DNA from: UBA7957 sp965222695
GTDB taxonomy: Bacteria; Pseudomonadota; Gammaproteobacteria; Granulosicoccales; Granulosicoccaceae
Assembly (NCBI GenBank): GCA_965222695.1
Contig: OZ244967.1
Coordinates: 5,143,525-5,207,524 of the forward strand
Reading direction: 5' to 3'
DNA length: 64,000 nucleotides
Shown: piece by piece, positions 53,089 to 63,301 of the stretch
Layout of the letters: every line of letters begins with the position of its first letter
How positions within the stretch are numbered: position 1 is the first letter of the stretch
Program-made: the position numbers and the translations under genes
The notes under the pieces: generated by a model
What the model was told of the DNA's origin: nothing
What the model saw: only the letters and a program-made list of their open reading frames with translations
The model's database searches: none

Positions 53089-54216
53089 ATGATTTTACCA
53101 GGTGCAACACTCGGCGTAATGGGTGGCGGACAATTGGGTAGAATGTTCACTACCAAGGCTTTGAGTATTGGATACAGAGTTGTGGTATTCGATCCGGACC
53201 AGCGCAGCCCTGCAGGTTTGATCTCTTCCTATCATATCTGTGCCCCTTACGATGATGTGCATGCACTGGATGAGATGATTGAATTGTGCGATGCCATCAC
53301 ACTGGAGTTTGAAAATATTCCGCTGCAAAGTATCGAGTATCTTGCTGAAGGTGTCCCTGTTAGTCCGCCGCCCGAAGCAGTCCGTATAGCCCAGGACAGA
53401 ATACTGGAAAAGTCATTTTTCAGGAACAATAATCTGGCAACAGCGGATTTTGCCCCGATCTACAGGCGTGAAGATGTTCAGCAGGCAGTTGAAGTGACCG
53501 GATTGCCTTGTATTATTAAAACGGCCCGGTTCGGCTACGACGGCAAAGGACAAGCGCTATGTCACAATGCCGATGAGGTTGAAAAAGCCTTTGTCAATAA
53601 TGGCGAAGTCGTTTGCATACTTGAACGGAAAATCGATTTAGCCAAAGAAGTTTCAGTCATACTGGCTTGCGGACGCGATTGCGAGATCTCAGCTTATCCA
53701 CCCGCGGAAAATACACATATCAACGGCATACTGGATACTACCGTTGTTCCGGCAGAACTTTCCGGTGATCAGAAAAATCAGGTATTGGAGATGGCTAAGA
53801 AGCTGGCCGAGTGCCTGAACTATGTGGGTGTACTGGCCGTGGAATTGTTTCTCAGTCGAGCGGGTGACATTTGTATCAACGAAATCGCACCTCGGCCCCA
53901 CAACAGTGGCCATTACACGCAGGATGCAAGTGATACCTCCCAGTTTGAGCAGCAGGTTCGCATGATGTGTGATTTGCCCGCCGGGTCCACTCATCTGAAG
54001 CGACATGTGGTCATGCAAAATATTCTCGGTGATATGTGGGGAGAATCTCCACCGCATTGGGACAAAGTCTTTGAGACCGAGGGTGCTTTTCTTCATTTAT
54101 ACGGAAAGTATGATGCCCGACCCGGACGGAAAATGGGACATGTCAACATAATCGGCAGCAAAAGGAAGGATTTGTTGAAGCGGGCCGAGGCACTGAAACA
54201 GTCGATGAAAGCCTGA
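53089..54216 (+). CDS. purK: N5-carboxyaminoimidazole ribonucleotide synthase
   Basis: A 375-residue ATP-grasp enzyme that carboxylates AIR using ATP and bicarbonate. LGVMGGGQLGRMFTTKA at the start, TARFGYDGKGQALCHN in the ATP-grasp centre, and NEIAPRPHNSGHYTQDA near the end are diagnostic. AGGA lies nine bases before the ATG. Length is normal (E. coli 355). It works directly before PurE; the two are separated by the repeat element at 52985-53052. Confidence 0.97.
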   Translation: MILPGATLGVMGGGQLGRMFTTKALSIGYRVVVFDPDQRSPAGLISSYHICAPYDDVHALDEMIELCDAITLEFENIPLQSIEYLAEGVPVSPPPEAVRIAQDRILEKSFFRNNNLATADFAPIYRREDVQQAVEVTGLPCIIKTARFGYDGKGQALCHNADEVEKAFVNNGEVVCILERKIDLAKEVSVILACGRDCEISAYPPAENTHINGILDTTVVPAELSGDQKNQVLEMAKKLAECLNYVGVLAVELFLSRAGDICINEIAPRPHNSGHYTQDASDTSQFEQQVRMMCDLPAGSTHLKRHVVMQNILGDMWGESPPHWDKVFETEGAFLHLYGKYDARPGRKMGHVNIIGSKRKDLLKRAEALKQSMKA

Positions 54217-54499
54217 TTATCAATCTGTTAATAAGTTCGCCAATTTTCCGGCATGCGTATTCTGACTCCGGGCATCGTCAAATAAATGGCTTGATTGCAG
54301 GCGATGCGAAACCGATATCAAGCTGCAAAGCCGTTCTTCTCTCCCCTTTTATAATCATTTTGATGGTACGAAACTCGCTATTGTGAGTTCAGTAATTCCT
54401 GTATTTCAGATCTAAAAGCATTCAAATTGCGAACTGAAATAACCTTGGCTGAACAAAAGGCCAGGAAGGGATCAAATCATTGCACAGAAGGTGAGACAA

Positions 54500-55498
54500 A
54501 TGGGCGTAGCGCGTCAAATCGATCAGTATTCAGACGATGGTGTGAGTTTTCTTGAAACCGCCGCGGAGTCGTTGATTTCCCAGGCCAGTGCGCTAACGCG
54601 TATCGCCAACAATCTGGGCAGCGAATTCGATGCCGCCGTCAATCATATACTCAGTTGTAAGGGCCGGGTAATCGTCTCAGGTATGGGGAAATCCGGGCTG
54701 GTCGGAAAGAAAGTAGCTGCAACCTTTGCCTCAACCGGTACGCCAAGTTTTTATATCCATCCGGGAGAAGCTATTCACGGTGATTTGGGTATGGTTACTT
54801 CCGAAGACCTGCTTGTATTAATTTCGTACAGTGGAGAAACCGAGGAGGTGATCAAGCTTTTGCCTTCATTGAAATATTTCGGTAACAAAATCGTTGGTAT
54901 TGCGGGAGATTCTAATTCAACCCTGGCGCGAGAATCGGACGTATTTATTAAAGCCGATATAGAAAGGGAGGTCTGCCCGAACAATCTGGCACCGACGACT
55001 TCCGCTTTAGTGGTTATGGCCGTTGGCGACGCCTTGGCGGTTTCTCTGATCAAGGCTCGGGATTTTAAACCATCGGATTTTGCACAATTTCATCCAGGCG
55101 GGCGCCTGGGCAGGAGGCTGCTGGCCAAAGTGCGTGACGTCATGCAGACGGAAAGATTACCGATCATCAGCAGTGACACCACGATCCGTGATGCCATTTT
55201 CCGAATGACTTCCGGGCGTCTTGGCCTGGCCATAATTATGGACGACAGGCAACTCAAAGGCATCATCACTGACGGAGATCTGCGCCGGGCTCTGCTTAAG
55301 GACAGTTCGATTATGGAAAAGACAGTGGACAACTACATGAGCCCGGTTCCGGTTACCATTTCAGCGGATGCCATGCTAACGGAGGCGGAGACCCTGATGC
55401 GCAAGCACAAAATCCGAGTGTTGGTCGTTACCAGTTCCCGAGCACATGACGAGAACGAAGTGTGTGGATTATTAGAGATTTTTTCAGAAGGCGAATAG
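54500..55498 (+). CDS. kdsD: Arabinose-5-phosphate isomerase (KdsD/KpsF family)
   Basis: A 332-residue isomerase making D-arabinose 5-phosphate from ribulose 5-phosphate, the first step to CMP-Kdo. The SIS domain (about 30-175) contains VSGMGKSGLVGKKVAATFAS and ISYSGETEEV; two CBS domains follow (about 205-325). I start at ATG 54500, with AAGGTGAG upstream, not GTG 54491. Here it heads a capsule operon, as kpsF does in E. coli group 2 capsule loci, so it may supply Kdo for capsule as well as LPS. Confidence 0.95.
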   Translation: MGVARQIDQYSDDGVSFLETAAESLISQASALTRIANNLGSEFDAAVNHILSCKGRVIVSGMGKSGLVGKKVAATFASTGTPSFYIHPGEAIHGDLGMVTSEDLLVLISYSGETEEVIKLLPSLKYFGNKIVGIAGDSNSTLARESDVFIKADIEREVCPNNLAPTTSALVVMAVGDALAVSLIKARDFKPSDFAQFHPGGRLGRRLLAKVRDVMQTERLPIISSDTTIRDAIFRMTSGRLGLAIIMDDRQLKGIITDGDLRRALLKDSSIMEKTVDNYMSPVPVTISADAMLTEAETLMRKHKIRVLVVTSSRAHDENEVCGLLEIFSEGE

Positions 55499-55502
55499 TT
55501 CC

Positions 55503-55877
55503 ATGAAATGCCGCAAACAACCATTGATTACTCTGTTTGTCATAATAAGTGTGCTGTTGTTGCAAGCATGTTCCAGTATAGCGGAACGCAGGCCGGTTAG
55601 AATTGATAAATCGGAAGCACTCGATTCGCAAAACCGCCATTCTGATTTGGCGGATCTGCTTGGTGAACTGAATGGCCGAAATCCTTATCGGCCGGATACA
55701 AGCCCGGGAAAGGCTGATATTATTTACCGAGTCGTCAATCGCTATACCGCTGCCAGCGGTAAGCAATGCCGTGAAGTGATATTGGAAAACGTCACGGAAG
55801 GACGCTCTACCGAGGATCTGATCTGCCGTTCCCATGAGGGGAATTGGTATTGGCCACGGGACGTTATATTCAAATAA
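55503..55877 (+). CDS. Small predicted lipoprotein in the capsule operon
   Basis: A 124-residue protein with a signal peptide and lipobox LLLQAC (Cys23), then a short mature domain with YRVVNRYTAASGKQCREVIL and SHEGNWYWPRDVIF. It has two further cysteines that could form a disulfide. I know of no assigned function. The gene is 4 bases after kdsD and ends 5 bases before the kpsM start, so it is part of the operon and may aid polysaccharide export. Confidence 0.82.
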   Translation: MKCRKQPLITLFVIISVLLLQACSSIAERRPVRIDKSEALDSQNRHSDLADLLGELNGRNPYRPDTSPGKADIIYRVVNRYTAASGKQCREVILENVTEGRSTEDLICRSHEGNWYWPRDVIFK

Positions 55878-55882
55878 GCAAG

Positions 55883-56698
55883 ATGAACCTCTCAGTCAAA
55901 CATTCCGGTAAAGGAGCCGCTATAGCAGAAGCCCTGGAAATGCAGGGCCGCGTGGTACTGGCAATCATGTTAAGGGAAACCAAATCGCGCTACGGCGAGC
56001 ACAAGCTGGGGTTTGTTTGGGTTTTGATCGAACCCATTCTGTTTATCGCCGGGTTTGCTGCAATTCGGGCGATAGTCGGATTTAATCCTCCGCACGGCAT
56101 GGGAGCAGAGCTTTTTATGTTAACCGGCATGGTTCCTTTTTTACTGTTTCGCGGAACCATGCAACAGGTTTCAGGTGCTATTTCTGCCAATAAGGCTTTA
56201 CTATCCTTTCCGCAAGTCACCACATTCGACCTGATTCTTGCGAGAGCATTGCTTGAATTTGCCACTATAGCATCGGTGTTCTTTATACTTTCGCTGCTGC
56301 TGATCGCATTCGGTATTGAAATTCGCATTCAATACCCCTTGCAGTTTTTCTCGGGATGTGTGTTATTGTTTATTATAGGCTTGGGTACCGGTGCAGCTTT
56401 AGGTTCTTTGGCCCCATTTGTGCCTTCGGTGAAGCAGCTGTCTCAACACCTTTTTGGTCGCCCCCTTCTGTTTACATCAGGTATTTTTTTTACCGTGGAT
56501 CAGTTCCCTGAGTCAGCGCAAAATATTCTGCTCTATAATCCATTATTGCATTATATCGAATATGCAAGGTCGGCGTTTTTTGCCTCGTTTGAGAGCCGCC
56601 ATTATGACCTGAACTACGCCGGATTGTTCGGACTGATCGTACTGGTATTCGGATTAACGGTACATCAGGCTCTGCATAAACGGGCTATGAGCTTATGA
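55883..56698 (+). CDS. kpsM: Capsule polysaccharide ABC transporter permease (KpsM-like)
   Basis: A 271-residue ABC-2 type inner-membrane permease. Six hydrophobic segments appear (about 40-60, 75-100, 115-140, 155-180, 185-205, 245-265); the N-terminal cytoplasmic RETKSRYGEHKLGFVWVLIEP and NPLLHYIEYARSAFF are the marks of the KpsM/BexB/CtrC group. I prefer ATG 55883 (MNLSVKHSGK) to TTG 55844, which would overlap the lipoprotein. Its stop overlaps the kpsT start (ATGA), so the pump subunits are coupled. Confidence 0.91.
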   Translation: MNLSVKHSGKGAAIAEALEMQGRVVLAIMLRETKSRYGEHKLGFVWVLIEPILFIAGFAAIRAIVGFNPPHGMGAELFMLTGMVPFLLFRGTMQQVSGAISANKALLSFPQVTTFDLILARALLEFATIASVFFILSLLLIAFGIEIRIQYPLQFFSGCVLLFIIGLGTGAALGSLAPFVPSVKQLSQHLFGRPLLFTSGIFFTVDQFPESAQNILLYNPLLHYIEYARSAFFASFESRHYDLNYAGLFGLIVLVFGLTVHQALHKRAMSL

Positions 56699-57357
56699 TT
56701 CGGCTGGAAGATGTCTGCAAGTCCTACCACAGCAGATATGGAGCGGTTAATGTTTTGGACAAAGTCAATATTACTTTTCCGAAAGGGCAAAGTGTCGGCG
56801 TACTCGGACTTAATGGTGCGGGAAAATCTACATTGGTCAGGATTATCGGCGGAACCGAATACGCTGATTCCGGCCAGGTAATAAGAAACGCAAGAATTTC
56901 CTGGCCCATGGGGTACAGCGGCGGATTTGTCGGCAGTCTCACCGGCCGGGAGAATGCACGTTTTGTCGCCCGGATATACGGCGCGGATTCTGATTATATA
57001 GAGGAATTCACCAAGGATTTTGCTGAGCTGGGGTTCCATTTTGAAATGCCCTTGCGCAGCTATTCTGCGGGAATGCGAAGCCGGTTTGCTTTATCTGTAA
57101 GCCTGGCCTGCGATTTTGAGTTCTATCTGGTGGATGAAACCATGGAAACCGGTGATGTCCGGTACAAAGATAAATTTCGCAGGGCATTCGAGGAACGAAG
57201 AGAGCGCTCCTCAGTGATATTGGTTTCCCATAATGAAGTCGCAATCCGGCGTAACTGCGATCAGGCTGCAATATTGCATGCAGGAAAGCTCGATTACTAT
57301 GATGATATTAACGAAGCATTCCATCAGTACCGCATGTTGAAGAATTTGGCGGCATAA
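56695..57357 (+). CDS. kpsT: Capsule polysaccharide ABC transporter ATP-binding protein (KpsT-like)
   Basis: A 220-residue ATPase subunit. Walker A GLNGAGKST is at 38-46, the ABC signature YSAGMRSRFALSVSLA at about 123, Walker B FEFYLVDETMETGD, and the H-loop VILVSHNEVAIR. The short length and YSAGM signature are of the KpsT/BexA class, which exports lipid-linked capsule polysaccharide. It is coupled to kpsM by overlap and followed after 4 bases by kpsE. Confidence 0.93.
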   Translation: MIRLEDVCKSYHSRYGAVNVLDKVNITFPKGQSVGVLGLNGAGKSTLVRIIGGTEYADSGQVIRNARISWPMGYSGGFVGSLTGRENARFVARIYGADSDYIEEFTKDFAELGFHFEMPLRSYSAGMRSRFALSVSLACDFEFYLVDETMETGDVRYKDKFRRAFEERRERSSVILVSHNEVAIRRNCDQAAILHAGKLDYYDDINEAFHQYRMLKNLAA

Positions 57358-57361
57358 AATT

Positions 57362-58450
57362 ATGAAAGACGTTATGCGAAGTATGCTGATTGTTGTTGGT
57401 ATTCCAACTCTGATTGCTGCTATCTATTACGGTTTTTTTGCTTCGGAGATATATGTGTCCGATGCTAAATTCGCGATTCGGAGCAACAAATCCGGGGTTA
57501 ATGTTACCGGCTTTGCCTCCCTGTTTGCAGGCACTGACGCATCCGGTGCCGGCCAGGATTCGGTTGTTGTACAAGACTATATCCACTCTTGGGATATGTT
57601 GAATACACTGGAGAAACGGCTTGGATTATTTAAAAGTTTTTCTGCTCAGGAGATTGACGCTCTGGCCAGGCTGAAGCCTGAGTCAACCCAGGAAGATTTT
57701 CTCGAATATATGAATGAGAAAATCGAAGTGAACCGGGATGAGACGAGCAATATCATAAGCTTGAGAGTCAAGGCATTTTCTTCCGAACTGGCAAAAGCCC
57801 TGGCCCTTGAAGTGATTAACTTAAGTGAAAGCCTGGTCAATCGCTTATCCACTCGAATAGAAAAGGATACGCTGGATATTGCGCGCAAGGAAGTTGAACT
57901 GGCAGCAGAGAAAGTTCGGGAAGCGAGCGACAAACTCTCCGCGCTCAGGGACGCCACGACATCCATTGATCCCTCAGCAGAATCAAGCGCAGTGCTTGGA
58001 ATCGTCAGTGGTATCGAAACCCGGCTTGCTGAGGCACGAACGCAACTAACCGAAAAAAGAGCCTATATGCGTGAATCATCTCCGGAAGTGCAAGGGCTGA
58101 AAAACCGGGTCAAAGCATTGAGTGATCAACTGATCAAGGAACGCAGCAGACTTGCGGGTAAGGATGGAGAAACCATGAACGGCCTGATTCAGAAATACCA
58201 ACCCTTGATACTCGAACAGGAGCTAGCCAGGGAACAGTATACATCGGCACTGGCATCCCTCGAAGCTGCGAGAGTGGAGGCGCAGAGAAAGAAACAATAT
58301 CTGGTGACATTTGTCTCCCCTGCATTGCCCGATAAGGCCATTGAGCCACGGCGTGTCATGAGTACTTTAACGGTTAGTTTATTTGCGTTTTTGTTCTATT
58401 CTGTCGGAGGATTGATGTGGTCGGCTTTGAAAGATCATATCGGTAAATAA
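57362..58450 (+). CDS. kpsE: Capsule polysaccharide export inner-membrane protein (KpsE/BexC family)
   Basis: A 362-residue Wzz-like protein with one membrane helix near each end (about 8-28 and 335-355) and a long periplasmic coiled coil between (about 145-315, Lys/Glu/Ala rich). The N-terminal SDAKFAIRSNKSG and C-terminal PDKAIEPRRVMSTL are typical. It would bridge KpsMT to the outer-membrane KpsD. Operon position supports this. Confidence 0.91.
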   Translation: MKDVMRSMLIVVGIPTLIAAIYYGFFASEIYVSDAKFAIRSNKSGVNVTGFASLFAGTDASGAGQDSVVVQDYIHSWDMLNTLEKRLGLFKSFSAQEIDALARLKPESTQEDFLEYMNEKIEVNRDETSNIISLRVKAFSSELAKALALEVINLSESLVNRLSTRIEKDTLDIARKEVELAAEKVREASDKLSALRDATTSIDPSAESSAVLGIVSGIETRLAEARTQLTEKRAYMRESSPEVQGLKNRVKALSDQLIKERSRLAGKDGETMNGLIQKYQPLILEQELAREQYTSALASLEAARVEAQRKKQYLVTFVSPALPDKAIEPRRVMSTLTVSLFAFLFYSVGGLMWSALKDHIGK

Positions 58451-58638
58451 TTACATCATGATTTGGTCAGAGCTTCTGACAGCTTCCGCGTTGTATATCA
58501 ATCAGTAATAGTGCCATCGTCTCCGGAACCGCGTTTGGACTGGAAGTTGCTAATTTCAGGAAGAATGAGTGGTTGTTTTTCTGCTAAAAACCTCCGCTGT
58601 GTCCTGAGAAACAAGAATGTTCCGTTTAGGGGAAATGA

Positions 58639-60285
58639 ATGCGCAGACTTCTCATCAATCTGAAACTTGCACTATCGGCGTTGTTGCTGCTTACGCAATC
58701 CTCGTTCGCCGAAACGGCAGGATTTCAAAGTACGGAAGAAGTTGAAACTCAGTCAATAGAGACAGTGTTGTCGGAAAACGCTCGCTCAAAAAAAAGTGGA
58801 AGCCTAAGACCTTTTGCCAGTAATTTATTCAACGGCGCATTCAAACGCAGTCAGGAAGACGGCGTAAATCCGAATTATACCATTACTCCCGGCGACAGAA
58901 TCGCGGTCAGAATCTGGGGGGCAACCACATTTGACGATTTGCTGACCGTCGATATGCAAGGAAATATTTTTATTCCTACCGTCGGTCCGATCAAGGTTGG
59001 TGGTGTCCGCAACAGTCAGCTGAACGACACTGTAACGCGCTCCGTTCGCACAGTGTTCACCGATAATGTCAGTGTGTATACCAGTTTGAACTCTGCCCAG
59101 CCTGTTGCGGTATTTGTCACAGGCTACGTAAAGAATCCTGGCCGATATGCCGGAATACCGTCGAGTTCGGTTCTGTATTTTCTTGATAACGCAGGTGGTG
59201 TAGATCCGGAGCGCGGAAGCTACAGATCCATCAAAATCATCCGCAACAATAAAGCTATATCGGGAGTCGATCTTTATTCCTTTGTGATGGAAGGTAAGCT
59301 GGAAACCTTGCAGTTTCAGGATGGTGATACCATTTTTGTCAGTTCCAAGGCGCGTAGCGTGGCGGTGGACGGTGAAGTCAGAAATGAAAACCGGTTTGAG
59401 CTGGAAGAAAAAAACTATAGCGGTAAAGATATAGTGCAACTGGCAATACCGAACACTATTGCAACTCATGTATCCATACTGGGTTTCCGGAACGGGGAGA
59501 GATTTGCCCGTTACATGCCGGTTGCCGATTTCTCCGACTTTCCGATTGGCAATGGCGACAAGGTCACTTTCAGATCTGATATCAGCGAAGGCATGATCGT
59601 CATCGAGATCGAAGGTGAATTTGAAGGTCAGTCACAATATGTGTTGCCTAAAAATACGCGAATTATGGAGTTGCTGGATTATATCAAGGTTGATCCCAAT
59701 GAAGCGGAATACGGTTCAATTTCAATCAAACGCCAAAGTATTGCCGAGCGACAAAAAGCAGCTCTGAATGAAAGTCTGAACCGGATGGAATCTGCCTATT
59801 TCACTGCTTCTTCACAGACCAATGAAGAGGCATCCATTCGTGCGCAGGAATCGAAAATGATCAGCGAGTTCATCAAACGCGCGCGCACCGTCGAGCCCAA
59901 TGGAAGATTGGTGCTGGCCAAGAATGACAGGGTCAGCGATGTCCGACTGGAAATGGGTGACATTATCAATATTCCTCAGAAAAAAGAATCCGTAATGGTC
60001 AATGGAGAAGTGATGGTTTCACAAGCTGTCCTGTGGGATAAAGACCTTGATATGGAGGATTACATTGCCAAATCCGGCGGATTTACCGAACAGGCAAATC
60101 GTGAGTTTCTTTTGCTGGTCAAACAAAGCGGGGAAGTCATAAGAGGAGAAGCACATCAAATCGAACCCGGCGATGAGATAGTTGTTTTACCCAAAGTGCC
60201 GGTCAAGAGCTTGCAACTGGCATCTACCATTGCGGACATACTTTATAAAATCGCGATTGCAGCCAGCGTCGCGCTCAATATTTAA
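58639..60285 (+). CDS. kpsD: Polysaccharide export outer-membrane/periplasmic protein (KpsD-like, SLBB domains)
   Basis: A 548-residue protein with a signal peptide (about 1-24, ...LLLLTQSSFA) and no lipobox, as in KpsD. The Poly_export domain has YTITPGDRIAVRIWGATTFDDLLTVDMQGNIFIP (about 75-110); SLBB repeats follow (GYVKNPGRYAG; MVNGEVMVSQAVLW), with a coiled-coil segment at about 370-420 and a C-terminal hydrophobic helix. AGGGGA precedes the ATG. It stands 188 bases after kpsE. Confidence 0.9.
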   Translation: MRRLLINLKLALSALLLLTQSSFAETAGFQSTEEVETQSIETVLSENARSKKSGSLRPFASNLFNGAFKRSQEDGVNPNYTITPGDRIAVRIWGATTFDDLLTVDMQGNIFIPTVGPIKVGGVRNSQLNDTVTRSVRTVFTDNVSVYTSLNSAQPVAVFVTGYVKNPGRYAGIPSSSVLYFLDNAGGVDPERGSYRSIKIIRNNKAISGVDLYSFVMEGKLETLQFQDGDTIFVSSKARSVAVDGEVRNENRFELEEKNYSGKDIVQLAIPNTIATHVSILGFRNGERFARYMPVADFSDFPIGNGDKVTFRSDISEGMIVIEIEGEFEGQSQYVLPKNTRIMELLDYIKVDPNEAEYGSISIKRQSIAERQKAALNESLNRMESAYFTASSQTNEEASIRAQESKMISEFIKRARTVEPNGRLVLAKNDRVSDVRLEMGDIINIPQKKESVMVNGEVMVSQAVLWDKDLDMEDYIAKSGGFTEQANREFLLLVKQSGEVIRGEAHQIEPGDEIVVLPKVPVKSLQLASTIADILYKIAIAASVALNI

Positions 60286-60407
60286 TCTGGATGTGAGCAA
60301 GATGTTTTTCCTTCGTCAGATCTGTGAAATCCCGGTTTCACACGAACCGTAGTCTGGTCTCATTTACAGTCTATTGGCCACGATATGGCAGATCCGAAGA
60401 CAATTAA

Positions 60408-60436
60408 TTGGCTTTTATTTTGTATATAAATATATT
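60408..60436 (+). promoter_or_regulatory. Predicted promoter of the glycosyltransferase gene
   Basis: TTGGCT (60408-60413) and TATATT (60431-60436) are 17 bases apart in AT-rich DNA; the leader would be about 60 bases. It suggests that the glycosyltransferase and sulfotransferase have their own promoter apart from the export genes. Confidence 0.5.
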
Positions 60437-60502
60437 GACGTGTAGGGATGCTTTCTTAAAACAAGGTTAAACGGGCACAAACACATCGCAACAGGAATTC
60501 AG

Positions 60503-63301
60503 ATGAAACTGAGAATCGGCAAAAGAAAATCTGCAAACACTGCAAAAGATACTTTTGGTCATATAGACAGTTATAGCCAGGGGCAATTGCGTGGTTGGAT
60601 AAAAAGAAAAAGTTCTAACGATCCTGTACGATTTAAAGTGTATTCGGGCGGCAGTGTTATCGGAGAAGGGGTGGCGAGCGAATACAGGGAAGATTTAAGC
60701 AATGCTTCAATTGGGGATGGGAATCATGGCTTCAATGTCACATTGAGTTCGGATTTCACTATCGCCAAAGGTACGAAGATTTACCTCGTCGATAGTGACA
60801 AGAAATGCAAGGTTGCGAGCAATGATTTTGAATTATCGGCTATAGATGATGTCGATACACTGTCGGCCAGTATTATTGAAAAACACTATGAAGTGCGTTT
60901 AGAGTCTCAATCTTTTTTATCCCAAACAGCGATAAGTGGAAGATTCGTCGTTGACGGGGATAGGGTGACGGACTGGAGTTCGGAGAAAAAACCCAAGGAG
61001 AACCAGTTTTTGGTCAGCGTGCCGATTCCTGATGAACTCTTCGATATGTGTCAACACGTATTTTCACTCGAAGTTGATTCTTGCGATCAAGTATCCGGTG
61101 AATCTTTTCAGATATTACATCCCGTCTCTACACCTTGGGATTTTCTAAAAAAATCGGCTACCAGCGGTATCTATAGTGCGCTGGATTGTATTTCCGGGTA
61201 CAGGTATGAGTCTCTGCAACGTCAAATGCGTCAAGCCGTAAACAGTAATACCGCTTATTGGCTTGAAAATGTCTCAAGGGCACATGGTGTTGTAGTCGAA
61301 GGCCATAAGAATAGAAAAGAGTTTCCCGGACTGATCTTGCCCGAAGTCAGCGAACCTGACGTTTCGATTCTGATTCCCGCCTATAATCAGTTTGAGTTAA
61401 CGTACAATTGTATTGCTTCAATCATTCTGGCGCATAATAAAGCCAGCTACGAAGTGATTTTGATCGATGACTGTTCGGATGATCGGACCACCGAAGCGGA
61501 AGATTTTATCAGGAATCTGACTGTTGTACGCAATGAACAGAATCTTCGCTTTCTTCTGTCTTGCAATAACGGCAGCCGTTCGGCACGTGGAAAATATATC
61601 ACCTTTCTGAATAATGATACTGAAGTGACTTCAGGCTGGCTTGATTCAATGCTATCCGTCTTCAAGCGATTTGAAAATGTTGGTCTGGTGGGGTCAAAAT
61701 TGATTTATCCGGACGGAAAGTTACAAGAAGCCGGCGGGATAGTCTGGGGAAATGGTCAGCCCTGGAATATCGGAAACAGAGCGAATGCCTACACTCCGGA
61801 ATACAACTACAGGCGTCAGGTTGACTACGTGTCCGGTGCTTCCATGATGATCGAAAAAACATTATGGGAGGATCTAGGAAAATTTAGTGAAGAATTTATA
61901 CCCGCGTACTTTGAAGATACGGATTTGGCATTCAAAGTCAGGCAATACGGGCGCAAAGTGATCTATTGCCCGAGATCCGTAGTGGTTCATTTCGAAGGTA
62001 TGAGCAATGGAACCGATCTTACCAAGGGCGTAAAAAAATTTCAGAATGTTAACTTCCCCAAATTCAGGGAAAAATGGATTCACGCGTATAAAAATAACGG
62101 CAGGGTTGGTGAAAAGCTGCATCTCGAAAAAGATCGTGGAATAGACTATCGTGCACTGGTTATTGACTATACTACACCTGACCGGAACCGGGATGCCGGT
62201 AGTTACGCCGCCGTTCAGGAAATGAAGCTGTTGCAGAGTCTGGGTTTTAAGGTCACCTTTTTGCCTGACAACCTCGCCCATATGGGTAGAGATACGCAGT
62301 TTTTACAGGATATCGGTATAGAATGCCTCTATCATCCATTTGTTGACTCTGTAGGTAAATACATCGCTAAACACGGTATGGAGTTCGATATTGTTTATAT
62401 CACTCGATATGATATAGCTCGAAAGCATTTGAACGCCATTAAGCAACACTCAGACGCAAAAATCATCTTCAACAACGCAGACTTGCATTTTCTTAGAGAA
62501 TTGCGTGCCGTCGTTTCCTCGAAAGGAAAGGACTTTACCAGCGCGTTAAAAACCAGGGAACAAGAGTTGGAAGTCATGCGAAACGTAGACGTTACGCTTT
62601 CATATAATGAAGCTGAACATGCGGTTATATCTTCACACAATGTAGAAACCGACAACGTATTTAAGTGCCCATGGGTACTGTATCCCAAAACCCGTAAAAA
62701 GACTTTCGAACAAAGGTCTGGGCTTGCTTTTTTGGGTGGCTATAATCATGCGCCGAATGTTGAATCCGTGAAGTATCTTGCCAATACTATCATGCCGAAA
62801 CTGGCAGAACGCGATAGCTCGATAAAACTATACGTGTATGGAAGTGCGGTAAACGCGGAAGTTGCAGCACTAGCCAGCGAAAACGTCGAAATCGTCGGTT
62901 ATGCCGAACATCTCGACGACGTTTACGAAAACTGCCGAATCTTTGTGGCTCCTCTGCTTTCCGGTGCCGGAATTAAGGGCAAAGTTCTCGAAAGCATGGC
63001 ATATAGTGTTCCGTCAGTGCTGTCTCCGATTGCAGCCGAGGGGACAGGATTATCAAATGGAGTAAGTTGCCTGATAGCGGAAACGCCGGAAGAATGGGTA
63101 GATCAAATCTTAACGCTTTACAACGATGAAACCATGTGGCTAAGAATTGCGGAGAATTGCGAATGCCTCACTTCAAGCAATTACTCCTTTGAGAATGGTA
63201 AAAAAGCGTTCAAAAAAATGTTGAATTCGATCGGGATTTTTACTTTAGACAAATCAAACGCGTTGTGGTGTACGCAAGATAGGGATATTACCCATGAGTA
63301 A
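60503..63301 (+). CDS. Two-domain glycosyltransferase (GT2 plus C-terminal GT4-like/GT1-type)
   Basis: A 932-residue cytoplasmic protein. Residues about 18-115 and 120-225 are beta-rich, with FGHIDSYSQGQLRGWIKRK resembling accessory domains of other polysaccharide glycosyltransferases. The GT2 domain (about 290-520) has VSILIPAYNQFELTYNCIASI and FLNNDTEVTSGWLDSM, with VDYVSGASMMIEKTLWEDLG. A GT-B C-terminal domain follows (about 730-905: LAFLGGYNHAPNVESVKYL, then VAPLLSGAGIKGKVLESMA). It probably builds the capsule repeat unit. AGGA precedes the ATG. Confidence 0.88.
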   Translation: MKLRIGKRKSANTAKDTFGHIDSYSQGQLRGWIKRKSSNDPVRFKVYSGGSVIGEGVASEYREDLSNASIGDGNHGFNVTLSSDFTIAKGTKIYLVDSDKKCKVASNDFELSAIDDVDTLSASIIEKHYEVRLESQSFLSQTAISGRFVVDGDRVTDWSSEKKPKENQFLVSVPIPDELFDMCQHVFSLEVDSCDQVSGESFQILHPVSTPWDFLKKSATSGIYSALDCISGYRYESLQRQMRQAVNSNTAYWLENVSRAHGVVVEGHKNRKEFPGLILPEVSEPDVSILIPAYNQFELTYNCIASIILAHNKASYEVILIDDCSDDRTTEAEDFIRNLTVVRNEQNLRFLLSCNNGSRSARGKYITFLNNDTEVTSGWLDSMLSVFKRFENVGLVGSKLIYPDGKLQEAGGIVWGNGQPWNIGNRANAYTPEYNYRRQVDYVSGASMMIEKTLWEDLGKFSEEFIPAYFEDTDLAFKVRQYGRKVIYCPRSVVVHFEGMSNGTDLTKGVKKFQNVNFPKFREKWIHAYKNNGRVGEKLHLEKDRGIDYRALVIDYTTPDRNRDAGSYAAVQEMKLLQSLGFKVTFLPDNLAHMGRDTQFLQDIGIECLYHPFVDSVGKYIAKHGMEFDIVYITRYDIARKHLNAIKQHSDAKIIFNNADLHFLRELRAVVSSKGKDFTSALKTREQELEVMRNVDVTLSYNEAEHAVISSHNVETDNVFKCPWVLYPKTRKKTFEQRSGLAFLGGYNHAPNVESVKYLANTIMPKLAERDSSIKLYVYGSAVNAEVAALASENVEIVGYAEHLDDVYENCRIFVAPLLSGAGIKGKVLESMAYSVPSVLSPIAAEGTGLSNGVSCLIAETPEEWVDQILTLYNDETMWLRIAENCECLTSSNYSFENGKKAFKKMLNSIGIFTLDKSNALWCTQDRDITHE

